Notes: generated by a model not told the origin, from the sequence alone. A DNA stretch of 64,000 nt from Paenibacillus sp. GM2 (GCF_900069005.2 NZ_LN831278.1:526235-590234), one strand, 5' to 3'. Counted from the first letter of the stretch, positions 37,360 through 45,442 are shown. Made by a program: numbers and translations.

Positions 37360-37745
37360 GAAACAGGCAGGTCTCCTGGCTTCCGGGTTATTCAGTGGCG
37401 CCTTCCCACAGGCTTGCTTACCCGCAGTGGCATATTGCCGCCGAATCGCTTGTATCGCTTGTAGAGTGTGTTCAAAAAGTTCACTTTTTGATCAGCCATC
37501 GGTATCAAATCTTGAATTCAGCCGGGCTTTCTGGTGCTTGCGCAGGTATTGCCCGCGCCGCGCTCCTATTGCCTTTGGCTTCATCTAACCTTCTCGGTGT
37601 TGAAAACTGACCTTTTTGAACACTCACTTATAGAGGCTGTGAAGCCTCCCAAGCTTCCGGTCACAGTGGCGGGACCGCAGCGGATTTGCACCGCGCTTCC
37701 CTTTTAAGATCCGGTAGTATAAAATGCACCGAACCACCTGTTCAT
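37360..37745 (-). promoter_or_regulatory. Cobalamin riboswitch interrupted by a repeat
   Basis: Read on the minus strand: GGGAAGCGCGGTGCAAATCC and GTCCCGCCACTGTGA (5' core, about 37660-37710), then a second GCCACTG and GGGAAGGC, and finally the B12 box AGCCAGGAGACCTGCC (37367-37382). These are the diagnostic blocks of an adenosylcobalamin riboswitch. A MITE-like repeat (R3) sits between the 5' and 3' blocks in what is normally a short variable arm. With the downstream terminator it should lower expression of B12-independent reductases when B12 is plentiful. Confidence 0.88.
37466..37625. repeat. MITE-like repeat R3, inside the cobalamin riboswitch
   Basis: The ends are GTGTTCAAAAAGTTCAC and CCTTTTTGAACAC. 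The interior has CGGTATCAAATCTTGAATTCAG, GGTGCTTGCGCAGG and CTTCTCGGTGTTGAAAACTGACC, all family blocks. It lies wholly within the riboswitch. A clear target-site duplication cannot be made out. Confidence 0.75.
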
Positions 37746-37972
37746 ACTATATTTGGTTGTCTGGAATTGATCATAGCCCAATATGTTGTGTTTGTAAACA
37801 GGTCATAAGAAGGATTGACGAGTGAAAATTAACTGAAAAACAGGAGAAAGCAGATGTGATGCGGCGAGTCGGGGTCGAAAAAAATTGTGAACTTTTATGG
37901 ACTGCACAGATGCTTGAATGAGTGATTATTGGAGAGAAGGGAGGGGATTCGACTGGCATCTACGAAACCGTC

Positions 37973-38159
37973 TCTAACGAAACTGGATAACGTTATTTGG
38001 ACGAAAAAGCGGGACTGAAAAATGTAACGAAACTGGGTATCGCTATTTGGCCCAAAATAGTCGGTTTCAGCAGGTACAAGCCCAAATAACGATATGTAGT
38101 TTCGTTAAATTGAATTTGTGCTTTTTTTCGCGGCAATAGCGTTCAGTAGTTTCGTTAGA
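37973..38159. repeat. 187-bp dyad element, copy G
   Basis: The most diverged copy, about 9 kb from the tandem array. Between the boxes the sequence differs strongly from the other copies, yet the boxes (37975, 38025, 38099, 38149) and the total length of 187 bases are unchanged. Confidence 0.85.
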
Positions 38160-38254
38160 AGATCTGAGCAGAAATCCAGCGAATCGGAGTTTGAATTTCA
38201 CCCGGGGTTGTGGTTAGAATAGAATTAATATGGAATAGAAAGGAAGTCTTGAAG

Positions 38255-38554
38255 ATGGCGATAGCAGAAGTAACAGTTATTCCCGTTGGTACAGGAAGCA
38301 CCAGTCTCAGTTCATATGTAGCCGAGCTGCAGCGCGTGTTGGAGAAGCAAACCGGCATTCAATATACACTGACCTCCATGAGCACGATTATTGAGGGGCA
38401 GCTTGAGGATATCTTTACCGCGATCCGGGCCCTTCATGAAGCACCATTCCAATCTGGGGCGATGCGCGTATCCACCTCGATCAAGATCGATGACCGCCGC
38501 GATAAAGTGAGCTCCTCTGAGCAGAAGCTGCGCTCCGTACGCGAGAAGCTTTAA
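38255..38554 (+). CDS. yqgV: YqgV-like thiamine-binding protein (MTH1187 family)
   Basis: 99 residues from the ATG at 38255, with AAAGGAAG upstream. The ferredoxin-like fold landmarks VTVIPVGTGSTSLSSYVAE and TSMSTIIEG identify the MTH1187/YkoF-like family (UPF0045), small cytoplasmic proteins that bind thiamine or its precursors. It stands alone between a repeat and a tRNA gene. Confidence 0.85.
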   Translation: MAIAEVTVIPVGTGSTSLSSYVAELQRVLEKQTGIQYTLTSMSTIIEGQLEDIFTAIRALHEAPFQSGAMRVSTSIKIDDRRDKVSSSEQKLRSVREKL

Positions 38555-38574
38555 TCATTTTCCAGTCTTTGTGG

Positions 38575-38602
38575 TTGCATTTTTCCAAAAAAGCGGTATA
38601 AT
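38575..38602 (+). promoter_or_regulatory. Promoter of tRNA-Thr
   Basis: -35 TTGCAT (38575-38580), 16-base spacer, -10 TATAAT (38597-38602), about 30 bases before the mature tRNA. Confidence 0.65.
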
Positions 38603-38633
38603 ATTTTTTGTTTCTGAAATTCGAAGAGATTAT

Positions 38634-38706
38634 GCTGATGTAGCTCAGCAGGTAGAGCAACGCACTCGTAATGCGTAGGTCGGTGGTTCGAATCCTCTCA
38701 TCAGCA
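38634..38706 (+). tRNA. tRNA-Thr (anticodon CGT)
   Basis: Acceptor GCTGATG/CATCAGC, D-stem GCTC/GAGC, anticodon stem ACGCA/TGCGT around CTCGTAA, T-loop TTCGAAT, discriminator A. CCA is not encoded. The T-stem GGTGG/CCTCT has one T-T mismatch and one G-T pair, the only irregularity. Confidence 0.93.
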
Positions 38707-38725
38707 TCCTTACTTTTTCAAGCGT

Positions 38726-38763
38726 GGCACGGTATCCGAAGTTCTCTGGGGCCGTGCCTTTTT
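38726..38763 (+). terminator. Terminator of tRNA-Thr
   Basis: A GGCACGG/CCGTGCC stem around a 19-base loop is followed by TTTTT. Confidence 0.8.
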
Positions 38764-38901
38764 GCGTAAAAAGCTTATGATCTACCGTTTTTCCACCCTT
38801 TACTCAAGTGAAGTGGTGTTTTACCATTGCGGGCTCTATTATAACTTGCACCAAAACGAGCGATAATTAAAAGTAAGAAGTAATTTTCCAGGAGGTTTGA
38901 A

Positions 38902-39462
38902 ATGAAGAAGTTTATAGCCGGGGTCGTTGTGGGAGTACTGCTCTTCGGGATTGCATCCGTTCTCTCCAGCTCCATCAGGTCTCGAATGAATGTGCAAAAG
39001 GGGATTTATACCATTAAAAAAACAGACGGTACCTTGATATCGGAGGGCGCCGTGTTAGGTGGGATTGTTTACGCACCTGTTAGAGCGATGGCTGCAACAT
39101 TCGGAGTTCCTTTAACCGTGGAGGGGAAGACGGTCTTAGTAGGCGAACCGACCGATTCACAAAGTCCAATGGAAGACAATGTATTAGTCGATGAGACTTT
39201 AGAATGGACTAATCGGATTAATCATTTACGTGGTGTAATTAGCAGCTGTGAAGTAAATATAGCGTTGAGAAAGGATAAGATAACAACCTTAGTTGCAGAA
39301 ATTGAGAAGGAGAAATCAAAACAAAACTCAACGGGTCGACTGAAGCAGCTCGAAGAGGAGCTCAAGGAGAACAAGGATACCTTAAAGGAGCTCCGGGGAG
39401 GAATCACCGCCGCAGAGCGGGAAATATCGGAGCTGCAAAAGAAGATAGATGCCAAGAAATAG
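38902..39462 (+). CDS. Stalk-domain protein with coiled coil
   Basis: 186 residues. An N-terminal signal-anchor (about 4-24) is followed by a copper-amine-oxidase-N-like stalk segment (GIYTIKKTDG...GGIVYAPVRAMAATFGV), a common secreted module in Paenibacillus. A long charged coiled coil (about 100-186) rich in Lys and Glu ends the protein. It is probably attached to the outer face of the membrane. AGGAGG precedes the ATG. No partner is evident and the function is unknown. Confidence 0.65.
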   Translation: MKKFIAGVVVGVLLFGIASVLSSSIRSRMNVQKGIYTIKKTDGTLISEGAVLGGIVYAPVRAMAATFGVPLTVEGKTVLVGEPTDSQSPMEDNVLVDETLEWTNRINHLRGVISSCEVNIALRKDKITTLVAEIEKEKSKQNSTGRLKQLEEELKENKDTLKELRGGITAAEREISELQKKIDAKK

Positions 39463-39491
39463 ATTATCAATAATGATGAGAAAATATTTTC

Positions 39492-39604
39492 TATAATATA
39501 GCTTGTGTATGAGTACGGCTTAAAAGAGTGGTCGGTTAATCTCCCGGAAGGGAGGTGATGCCCGTGGGGTTAAAGACGCTTTGATACCTCCAGACAGGAG
39601 TAAC
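39492..39604 (+). promoter_or_regulatory. Structured leader with a mini-ORF before a membrane protein gene
   Basis: TATAAT (39492-39497) is followed by CTCCC-GGAA-GGGAG (39541-39554), a hairpin that covers a strong GGGAGGTGAT ribosome binding site. GTG at 39564 reads only MGLKTL before a stop. The start region resembles the leaders of small holin-like type I toxins, of which this could be a remnant; otherwise it may control the downstream gene. Confidence 0.35.
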
Positions 39605-39661
39605 TTTAACGGGCTGGCTGACGTTAGAGGTATAAGTATATCGCTTTGCCTGGGAGGTCTT

Positions 39662-40162
39662 ATGATTAGATTTCTTAAACTGAACGGTATAAGCGCTTTA
39701 TATGGACTTCATTTTGCCATACAAATTGAACTGATGGCGGAGCCGTATCGGCTTGCAAGAGTGGCTGGCGTTGATTTGGCGCAGATGAATAGGATCATCG
39801 GTTGGGCGATGATCGTGATCCTGCTTGCTGCTTCATTTCTGATGTACTATCTGACGAACCGCTTATTAGAAAGTGGGGGAGCAAGGTTCTGGACTGCCGT
39901 ACTCTGGCTGCCGTATGCAGTGATGTTTATGTATGGGATTAGCCGTCTATTCCCTATCACGGATCGGGCTGATTCTCCACCGCCTGTATTGGGATTGTTA
40001 GTAATAGCGGCCGCGCTGCTCTATCCTCTATATATCCTATTTCTTAATTTTATGACCTACATACGCCGTGAAACGAATGCCAAGAGGCGGATAATAAATG
40101 CATGCGATAAAATAAAATCTGCTAACCCTAGGGCAGATAACAATAAGGATCAAGGTCGGTAA
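39662..40162 (+). CDS. Four-helix membrane protein of unknown function
   Basis: 166 residues from the ATG at 39662, chosen because GGGAGG lies just upstream; an earlier in-frame start lacks one. Hydrophobic segments lie near 10-25 (weak), 46-66, 78-97 and 110-135, with a basic C-terminal tail (RRETNAKRR) inside the cell. No family recognised and no conserved catalytic residues are seen. Confidence 0.55.
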   Translation: MIRFLKLNGISALYGLHFAIQIELMAEPYRLARVAGVDLAQMNRIIGWAMIVILLAASFLMYYLTNRLLESGGARFWTAVLWLPYAVMFMYGISRLFPITDRADSPPPVLGLLVIAAALLYPLYILFLNFMTYIRRETNAKRRIINACDKIKSANPRADNNKDQGR

Positions 40163-40172
40163 TCCGATGCGC

Positions 40173-40198
40173 AGCCCCTTCAAATTTTTGAAGGGGCT
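40173..40198. terminator. Palindromic hairpin between convergent genes
   Basis: AGCCCCTTCAAA and TTTGAAGGGGCT form a perfect 12-bp stem around two T. It lacks a clear T-run on either side but lies between convergent genes. Confidence 0.55.
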
Positions 40199-40212
40199 AA
40201 TGAATTGCTAAT

Positions 40213-40425
40213 TTACCAACAGCTTCTACAGCAGTTCTTATGATGGTGATGATGGTTGTGGTGATGACGGCGACGGCGAGGACTAACGACTCCGTGATCC
40301 ACAGTAACGTGGCAGTGTTTGCTTACTTTTGGTACAAACTTGATCGTAGTTACCTGAGTTTTAACAATTCTCTTGAAGCGAACTTTGGGTCTTGGTTCAC
40401 GATGGCAGCAATGTTGTGAATACAT
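40213..40425 (-). CDS. Small His/Cys/Arg-rich protein, possible spore coat component
   Basis: 70 residues from the ATG at 40425, behind GGGAGGAATTC. The sequence is very basic, with an HCCH-like start (SQHCCHRE), a middle of alternating basic and beta-prone residues, and an RRRRHHHNHHHHHK tail ending in CCRSC. It should bind metal ions tightly. A CATACAAT sequence at 40455-40462 (minus strand) matches the -10 of mother-cell sigma factors and would start transcription about 23 bases before the ATG. A spore coat role is inferred from composition and this promoter; no family is recognised. Confidence 0.55.
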   Translation of the reverse strand: MYSQHCCHREPRPKVRFKRIVKTQVTTIKFVPKVSKHCHVTVDHGVVSPRRRRHHHNHHHHHKNCCRSCW

Positions 40426-40454
40426 GCTTGAATTCCTCCCTTCAGTGGTAATGC

Positions 40455-40462
40455 ATTGTATG
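40455..40462 (-). promoter_or_regulatory. Sigma-E/K-like -10 element
   Basis: CATACAAT on the minus strand matches the -10 consensus of sporulation mother-cell sigma factors. No convincing -35 is seen. Confidence 0.35.
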
Positions 40463-40530
40463 ATGGAGTGATTTGCATGGAAACGTACAGATGACCTCAA
40501 GGCAATCGGTCTAGAGAGGGGCGATTAAAT

Positions 40531-40565
40531 ATAAAATTCCCGGCAGTGTAGAAGAACCGCCGGGA
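40531..40565 (-). terminator. Terminator after fmnB
   Basis: A TCCCGGC/GCCGGGA stem followed on the minus strand by ATTTTAT, 43 bases after the end of the ApbE-type gene. Confidence 0.65.
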
Positions 40566-40607
40566 TAGTGTATAATCAGATAGTGGCTTAAAGTAAGCCC
40601 ATTTGTT

Positions 40608-41690
40608 TTAGTTGGCATAGGTGTAGCTATCATTTGTCTTGTTCAACAGCTTTTTAAATCCGGTTGAAGCATACAGCTTCTTGTCTTTGGTAATGAACAG
40701 AACCTCGGTGTTGGGAATGCTCTCGGCAAACTTCAGTCCTTTTTCTACACCCATAAGAACGAGGGCGGTATCCATCGTATCAGCATCGGTCGAACGGTCG
40801 GTAATGATCGTTACGCTACTGATGTTGTTATCGACGGGATAGCCTGTCTTGGGGTCAAGGATATGCGGGTACATTTTGCCGTCTTCCATGAAGTAACGCT
40901 CGTATATCCCCGCGGTAACAACCGTCTTATCATTCACGGGAACGAAGCCGATCGGTTTGCCGCGCTCTTGATCAGGATCCTGGATGCCGATGTTCCAATC
41001 CTTGCCTCCGGGCTTCTGTCCCATGGCAAAAACGTTGCCGCCAAGGTCGATAATCGCGCTATGGAAGCCTTGATCCGCTAAATAGTCATATACGCGGTCA
41101 GCGGCGTAGCCTTTGCCGTAGGAACCCAGGTCGATATCCATGCCCTTTTCCGTCAGGTACAGCTCGTGTTTGGCTTCATTCAGCTCCAGCTTATGATAGT
41201 CGCACAGCTTTTGCATGGCGGCGATATCTTCGGGAGCGGGGACATGGGCGCCTTCATGGCCGATATTCCACAGGGCGACAAGCCTGCCGATCGTTGGGTC
41301 CAGCAATCCTTCCGAACGCTTGGCATAATCGACAGCGTAGGCGACAAGATCGAAAGTCTCCTTGGACACTTGTACTGGAGCAATACCAGCATTCGCATTC
41401 ACCTTGTATATTTCGCTGTTCTCGTTATTTCTGCTGATCTGGCCGTCGATCTCTTTGAGCAATTCTCCGATTTCATCGAGATTTTTCTTGGTAGCCCGAT
41501 GATCATAAATCTTGATATTAACTACCGTATCAAAGATAAAGTAGGTTTCTTTCATAGGTTCAACGGTTTGATCCTGCGTCTCGCTGCTGGAACCGGGAGC
41601 TGAGCTATTTCCCGAATTGCCGCAGCCTGCTAACAGGGAACCGGCGAGAGACATCGTTACCAGTAAAATAGCGGCTTTCTTCATACTCAT
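40608..41690 (-). CDS. fmnB: FAD:protein FMN transferase, ApbE family lipoprotein
   Basis: 360 residues. The signal peptide ends in LLAG-C23, a lipobox, so the protein is a surface lipoprotein. The ApbE domain follows with DTVVNIKIYD, DLGSYGKGYAAD, AIIDLGGNV and the metal-binding STDADTMDTAL region. ApbE enzymes attach FMN to Ser or Thr of target proteins; here the obvious target is the two-domain lipoprotein PplA in the same locus. It is divergent from eetA across 229 bases. The name fmnB follows the Listeria flavin-based EET locus, recalled from the literature. Confidence 0.9.
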   Translation of the reverse strand: MSMKKAAILLVTMSLAGSLLAGCGNSGNSSAPGSSSETQDQTVEPMKETYFIFDTVVNIKIYDHRATKKNLDEIGELLKEIDGQISRNNENSEIYKVNANAGIAPVQVSKETFDLVAYAVDYAKRSEGLLDPTIGRLVALWNIGHEGAHVPAPEDIAAMQKLCDYHKLELNEAKHELYLTEKGMDIDLGSYGKGYAADRVYDYLADQGFHSAIIDLGGNVFAMGQKPGGKDWNIGIQDPDQERGKPIGFVPVNDKTVVTAGIYERYFMEDGKMYPHILDPKTGYPVDNNISSVTIITDRSTDADTMDTALVLMGVEKGLKFAESIPNTEVLFITKDKKLYASTGFKKLLNKTNDSYTYAN

Positions 41691-41834
41691 CGGATTAACC
41701 TCTTTTCTGCCTGTCTTTTATCGTCCTTGATTGTAGCAGAAATGGCACGGTACTAAAAGTACAAATTTTCACAATTAAAAATCTCTTCAATTTTAAATGA
41801 TTTTTTTGTGAAAAGGCAAGGGATGAGACAATTG

Positions 41835-41867
41835 TCACACTTCTGTGATGAAAGTTACATGTATAAT
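41835..41867. promoter_or_regulatory. Palindrome and -10 in the fmnB/eetA divergent region
   Basis: TCACA-CTTC-TGTGA (41835-41848) is a perfect palindrome lying 13 bases before TATAAT (41862-41867), the likely -10 of the eetA operon. It has CRP/FNR half-sites in everted order, so the regulator is uncertain. The flanking bases are strongly A/T-rich. Confidence 0.4.
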
Positions 41868-41919
41868 GAGTTCATCTAAGATTTATATTATCAAAAAATA
41901 AGGAAATAAGGAGTTGCAC

Positions 41920-42309
41920 ATGAAACGCGGAGATCTTCTGCTGATCGGATTAGTTGTAGTTATTGCTTTGGCCTTTATTATTCCACGATGGTTCGATCGA
42001 GATGCAAGTGAAAAAAATCACAACGAACTTCGGACTGCTAAAATTACGGTGGATGGGAAATTATTTAAAGAGGTAACTCTTACTCAAGAAGAGCAAACCA
42101 TTGAAGTGAAAAATGAACATGGGCTTAATATTTTGAAAGTTCATGATTACGGTATTGAAATGATCGATGCGGATTGCCCCGATAAAGTATGTCTTTCCTT
42201 CGGATTTGTGGATCGGACGGGAGGTACGATTATCTGTCTTCCGCATAAACTGATGGTCGAGATCGAAGGCCCGTCAGAGGAGGATGGTATCGATGCAACG
42301 GTTAAATGA
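41920..42309 (+). CDS. eetA: EetA-like NusG domain II protein
   Basis: 129 residues from the ATG at 41920, with AAGGAG 6 bases upstream. One N-terminal membrane helix (about 5-22) anchors a small beta domain of the NusG domain II type, with a conserved CPDKVC...CLPHK segment (about 86-110). Such proteins occur with a Gx-transporter and ApbE genes in flavin-based EET loci, where the EetA/EetB pair is needed for electron transfer to the surface. It overlaps eetB by 17 bases. The assignment rests on domain and context. Confidence 0.75.
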   Translation: MKRGDLLLIGLVVVIALAFIIPRWFDRDASEKNHNELRTAKITVDGKLFKEVTLTQEEQTIEVKNEHGLNILKVHDYGIEMIDADCPDKVCLSFGFVDRTGGTIICLPHKLMVEIEGPSEEDGIDATVK

Positions 42310-42838
42310 ACAATCTAATATCGCGCTTAAAAGAACAGTGATCGTAGCAATCTTTGCTGCGGTGGCTGTTGTTCTAAGCCTGGTTGAATCCTTGATTCCC
42401 CTCAATATGGGTGTACCCGGCGCTAAGCTGGGACTTGCAAATATTATGGTGTTAACCTGTCTCTATTTCTTGCGGGCTCGGGATGCCATGATGATGGTGC
42501 TGCTTAAGACTTTGCTGACCGCCTTTATTCTCGGCACCTTCTCAAGCTTCTTATTTAGCATCATGGGGGCTTTGTTCAGCTTTGTGGCGATGTGGTTCCT
42601 ATTGCTAATCGGGCGCGATAAGCTGAGCTTCATCGGAATTAGCATCGTCGGCGGGATCGCTCATAACATCGGGCAGCTGACCGCTGCTTGTATTTACTTC
42701 AATACGACGAAAATATTCTACTATTTGCCGATGCTGCTGATTATGGGGGTACTTACAGGGATTGCAGTAGGTATTGCCGTTAGATATCTGGTTCCTTCCT
42801 TATCGAAATTGTCCTTGTTCGAAGGATTTCTAGCATAG
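42293..42838 (+). CDS. eetB: EetB-like Gx transporter family membrane protein
   Basis: 181 residues from the ATG at 42293; ATG 42284 is rejected because it touches the AGAGGAGG site. Five or six hydrophobic helices and the motif NMGVPGAKLGLANI place it in the Hpre_diP_synt_I/Gx transporter family. The topology recalls the substrate-binding S component of ECF transporters. The next three genes are an ECF module, so it might be their S subunit; that is inference. In EET loci the same family is called EetB. Confidence 0.75.
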   Translation: MQRLNEQSNIALKRTVIVAIFAAVAVVLSLVESLIPLNMGVPGAKLGLANIMVLTCLYFLRARDAMMMVLLKTLLTAFILGTFSSFLFSIMGALFSFVAMWFLLLIGRDKLSFIGISIVGGIAHNIGQLTAACIYFNTTKIFYYLPMLLIMGVLTGIAVGIAVRYLVPSLSKLSLFEGFLA

Positions 42839-42902
42839 CAGCTGTGGTCGGTCAGGTGCTTGGCGCTGATTGCTATGAGAAGGCTGAAAAGGAGAGAGAG
42901 AA

Positions 42903-43742
42903 ATGAGAGACACAATACTGGCTTATGAATTACAGCAAGTGTCCTTTGCCTATCATCCGCAGCAGCAAATTCTGAGTGATATCGATCTGCGAATTGCAGC
43001 TGGGAGCTGGGTGACTCTGGTTGGAGCTAATGGCAGCGGGAAATCGACTCTGGCGAAATTGCTTGGAGGGCTGCTGGCCGCAAACACAGGCAAGATTTAT
43101 GTAGAAGGAACTGAGCTGAACCAGGACACGATTGCCCAAATCAGGCCGAAAATCGGGATGGTATTTCAGAACCCGGATAATCAGTTTATCGGTGCGACGG
43201 TGGAGGAGGATATTGCCTTCGGCTTGGAGGGCCGTTGCTTGCCTCGAGAAGAAATGGTGGAACGAGTAAAACATTACGCCGAGAAGTTAGAAATCGGTCA
43301 TCTGTTGTCCAAGCACCCGGCGGAATTGTCCGGAGGCCAGAAGCAACGGGTGGCCGTTGCTGCGATATTGGCCATGGAGCCGAATATCGTTATCTTTGAC
43401 GAGGCCTCTTCGATGTTGGATGAAAAGGCGCGTGGAGAGCTGCAGTCTATCATGAGAGAAATGAGCACAAGCGGCGAATATACAATTATCTCAATAACAC
43501 ATGACGCAGAAGAGATACTGGCCTCTGATAGAGCGATCGTGCTGAAGGATGGGGGAGTCGCAGCGGATCTAAGTCCGATGGAACTGTTTGAAGCCGAGGA
43601 ACTATTAGCTTCCTGTCGGCTGATTGCCCCGTTTCGAGTTCGACTGTTCCAGGAATTGAGCAGACGGGGCATTGCACTGGGGCCTGGCAATGACATCGAG
43701 GAGGTGAGCGAGCAGCTATGGCAATTCATTTCGAGCAAGTAA
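42903..43742 (+). CDS. ecfA1: ECF transporter ATPase A1
   Basis: 279 residues. Walker A GANGSGKST, signature LSGGQKQR, Walker B VIFDEASSMLD and switch His (ITHD) are intact, and the FQNPDNQF Q-loop is typical of EcfA. AAGGAGAGAG precedes the ATG. It overlaps ecfA2 by 25 bases. It pairs with EcfA2 and EcfT to energise uptake or export of a vitamin-like ligand, here perhaps a flavin. Confidence 0.88.
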   Translation: MRDTILAYELQQVSFAYHPQQQILSDIDLRIAAGSWVTLVGANGSGKSTLAKLLGGLLAANTGKIYVEGTELNQDTIAQIRPKIGMVFQNPDNQFIGATVEEDIAFGLEGRCLPREEMVERVKHYAEKLEIGHLLSKHPAELSGGQKQRVAVAAILAMEPNIVIFDEASSMLDEKARGELQSIMREMSTSGEYTIISITHDAEEILASDRAIVLKDGGVAADLSPMELFEAEELLASCRLIAPFRVRLFQELSRRGIALGPGNDIEEVSEQLWQFISSK

Positions 43743-44608
43743 GCTTTGCTTATGATGATCGCAGTCTATGGAGACATGGCGCATTAGAGGATGTCAGCAT
43801 CTCGATTGCTTCTGGCAGCTTTGTAGGCATTGCCGGCATGACGGGATCTGGCAAATCTACGCTGCTCCAGCACCTCAATGGAATCTTGAAGCCTACCGCT
43901 GGAAGAGTGCAAGTGCTAGATTTCACAATTGGGCCTGGAGATAAAGGACCATTAAGTAAGCTGCGGAGGCGCGTAGGACTTGTATTTCAATTCCCCGAGC
44001 AGCAGCTGTTTGAGGACACCGTCGAGAAGGACCTCTGCTTTGGACCGTTGAACTTCGGGGTTCCGCTGGAGGAAGCGAAGGTACGGGCCAGCCGGGCGTT
44101 AGCTCTATTAGGACTGGATGATTCGTTCCTGCCTCGTAATCCATTCCACCTAAGCGGCGGACAGATGCGCAAGGTGGCGATCGCCTCGATTCTCACGATG
44201 GAGCCCGATATCATCGCTCTGGATGAGCCGACGGCCACGCTTGACCCGCAGAGCCGGGCAGAGCTTGCGCAGCTTCTCGCTAAGCTGCAGCGTGAAGAGG
44301 GGAAGACGGTCATCGTCGTTACCCATCGCATTGAAGAAATGCTGCCCTACGCGGATACCTGGATCGTGATGAAGGACGGACGAACCATATTCCAGGGATC
44401 GCCGTCAGAGCTGGCTTGCGAGGAGCATCGCCTATCTGAGGCGGGACTCGCTCTTCCGGAGTGTATCCGCATCTGGAGCCAGCTTGCGGCAAGGTTTGGT
44501 CTGGAGCATGAAAAGCCGTGCTTTAGCGCTAAAGCGCTCGCCGAACGGCTAGCTGGATTATATAAGGCTCATCCGCCGGAAGGAGGAGGGGCTGACGATG
44601 CGGGATAA
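43718..44608 (+). CDS. ecfA2: ECF transporter ATPase A2
   Basis: 296 residues with Walker A GMTGSGKST, Q-loop FQFPEQQLF, signature LSGGQMRKVA, Walker B ALDEPTATLD and THR switch. The GAGG-type site lies inside ecfA1. It overlaps ecfT by 11 bases. The FQFPE form of the Q-loop is the usual mark of the second EcfA subunit. Confidence 0.88.
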   Translation: MAIHFEQVSFAYDDRSLWRHGALEDVSISIASGSFVGIAGMTGSGKSTLLQHLNGILKPTAGRVQVLDFTIGPGDKGPLSKLRRRVGLVFQFPEQQLFEDTVEKDLCFGPLNFGVPLEEAKVRASRALALLGLDDSFLPRNPFHLSGGQMRKVAIASILTMEPDIIALDEPTATLDPQSRAELAQLLAKLQREEGKTVIVVTHRIEEMLPYADTWIVMKDGRTIFQGSPSELACEEHRLSEAGLALPECIRIWSQLAARFGLEHEKPCFSAKALAERLAGLYKAHPPEGGGADDAG

Positions 44609-45398
44609 GCTATTATTCGGGCGCTGTATCGATACCGGATCTTCAATTCACCAGCTTGATCCACGGGCCAAGATTACAGGGATGATTCTCTATCTGATCG
44701 CAGTTATCGCTGTTCATTCATGGTGGATGCTGCTGCTGACAGCGGTGTTCTCGCTGGTGTATATGCTGGCGACGCAGATTCCATTGAAGTATTTTGTGAA
44801 AGCTGCCAAGCCGCTATGGGTACTTATGGTTTTTATCTTTATCGTCCAGAGCTTAACGATCGAGGGGGGAGAGGCCGTTCTGCGAATTGGCGGATGGGTG
44901 CTCTATACCGAAGGTCTGAAGAGCGGATTCATCGCTGCCGCCAGAATGGCGCTGCTGGTGTCCTTTACGGCGATTCTTACGTTTACGACGACGCCGGGCT
45001 TGCTTAATCAAGGATTGGACGGTGTATTGAAGCCGCTGCAGAAGCTTGGCATCAAGACGCAACGCCTAACGCTGATGATGAGCATCTCGCTGCGTTTCAT
45101 CCCGACCATTCTTGATGAGACGCACAAAATACTTAAAGCACAAGCTGCGCGCGGCGCAGATATTAAAGAACTGCCGTGGAAGGAAAAGGGGAAGCTGCTG
45201 TTATCCCTGCTCGTGCCGGTAACGGTGAGCGCCTTCCGCCGGGCGGAGGAACTAGTACTGTCGATGGAATCACGAGGTTATATCGTCGGGGCACCGCGAT
45301 CGGAATATCATTTGCTTACTTGGCGGGCCCAGGATACCTGGTTTGTCCTGAGCTATGTACTTCTGGTTGTGGTTGTGCTGACATACCGATTCATATAA
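44598..45398 (+). CDS. ecfT: ECF transporter T component (FmnA-like)
   Basis: 266 residues with five or six membrane helices. The coupling helices carry the ARG signatures: KAQAARGADI and SMESRGYIVG. It joins the two ATPases to an S component. In the Listeria EET locus a T-component called FmnA supports flavin delivery for protein flavinylation; this gene occupies the matching place. GGAGGAGG precedes the ATG. Confidence 0.85.
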   Translation: MRDKLLFGRCIDTGSSIHQLDPRAKITGMILYLIAVIAVHSWWMLLLTAVFSLVYMLATQIPLKYFVKAAKPLWVLMVFIFIVQSLTIEGGEAVLRIGGWVLYTEGLKSGFIAAARMALLVSFTAILTFTTTPGLLNQGLDGVLKPLQKLGIKTQRLTLMMSISLRFIPTILDETHKILKAQAARGADIKELPWKEKGKLLLSLLVPVTVSAFRRAEELVLSMESRGYIVGAPRSEYHLLTWRAQDTWFVLSYVLLVVVVLTYRFI

Positions 45399-45442
45399 GA
45401 GGTTGCTCTCTATAAACATATTTAGGCTGGAGGGGAAACATC

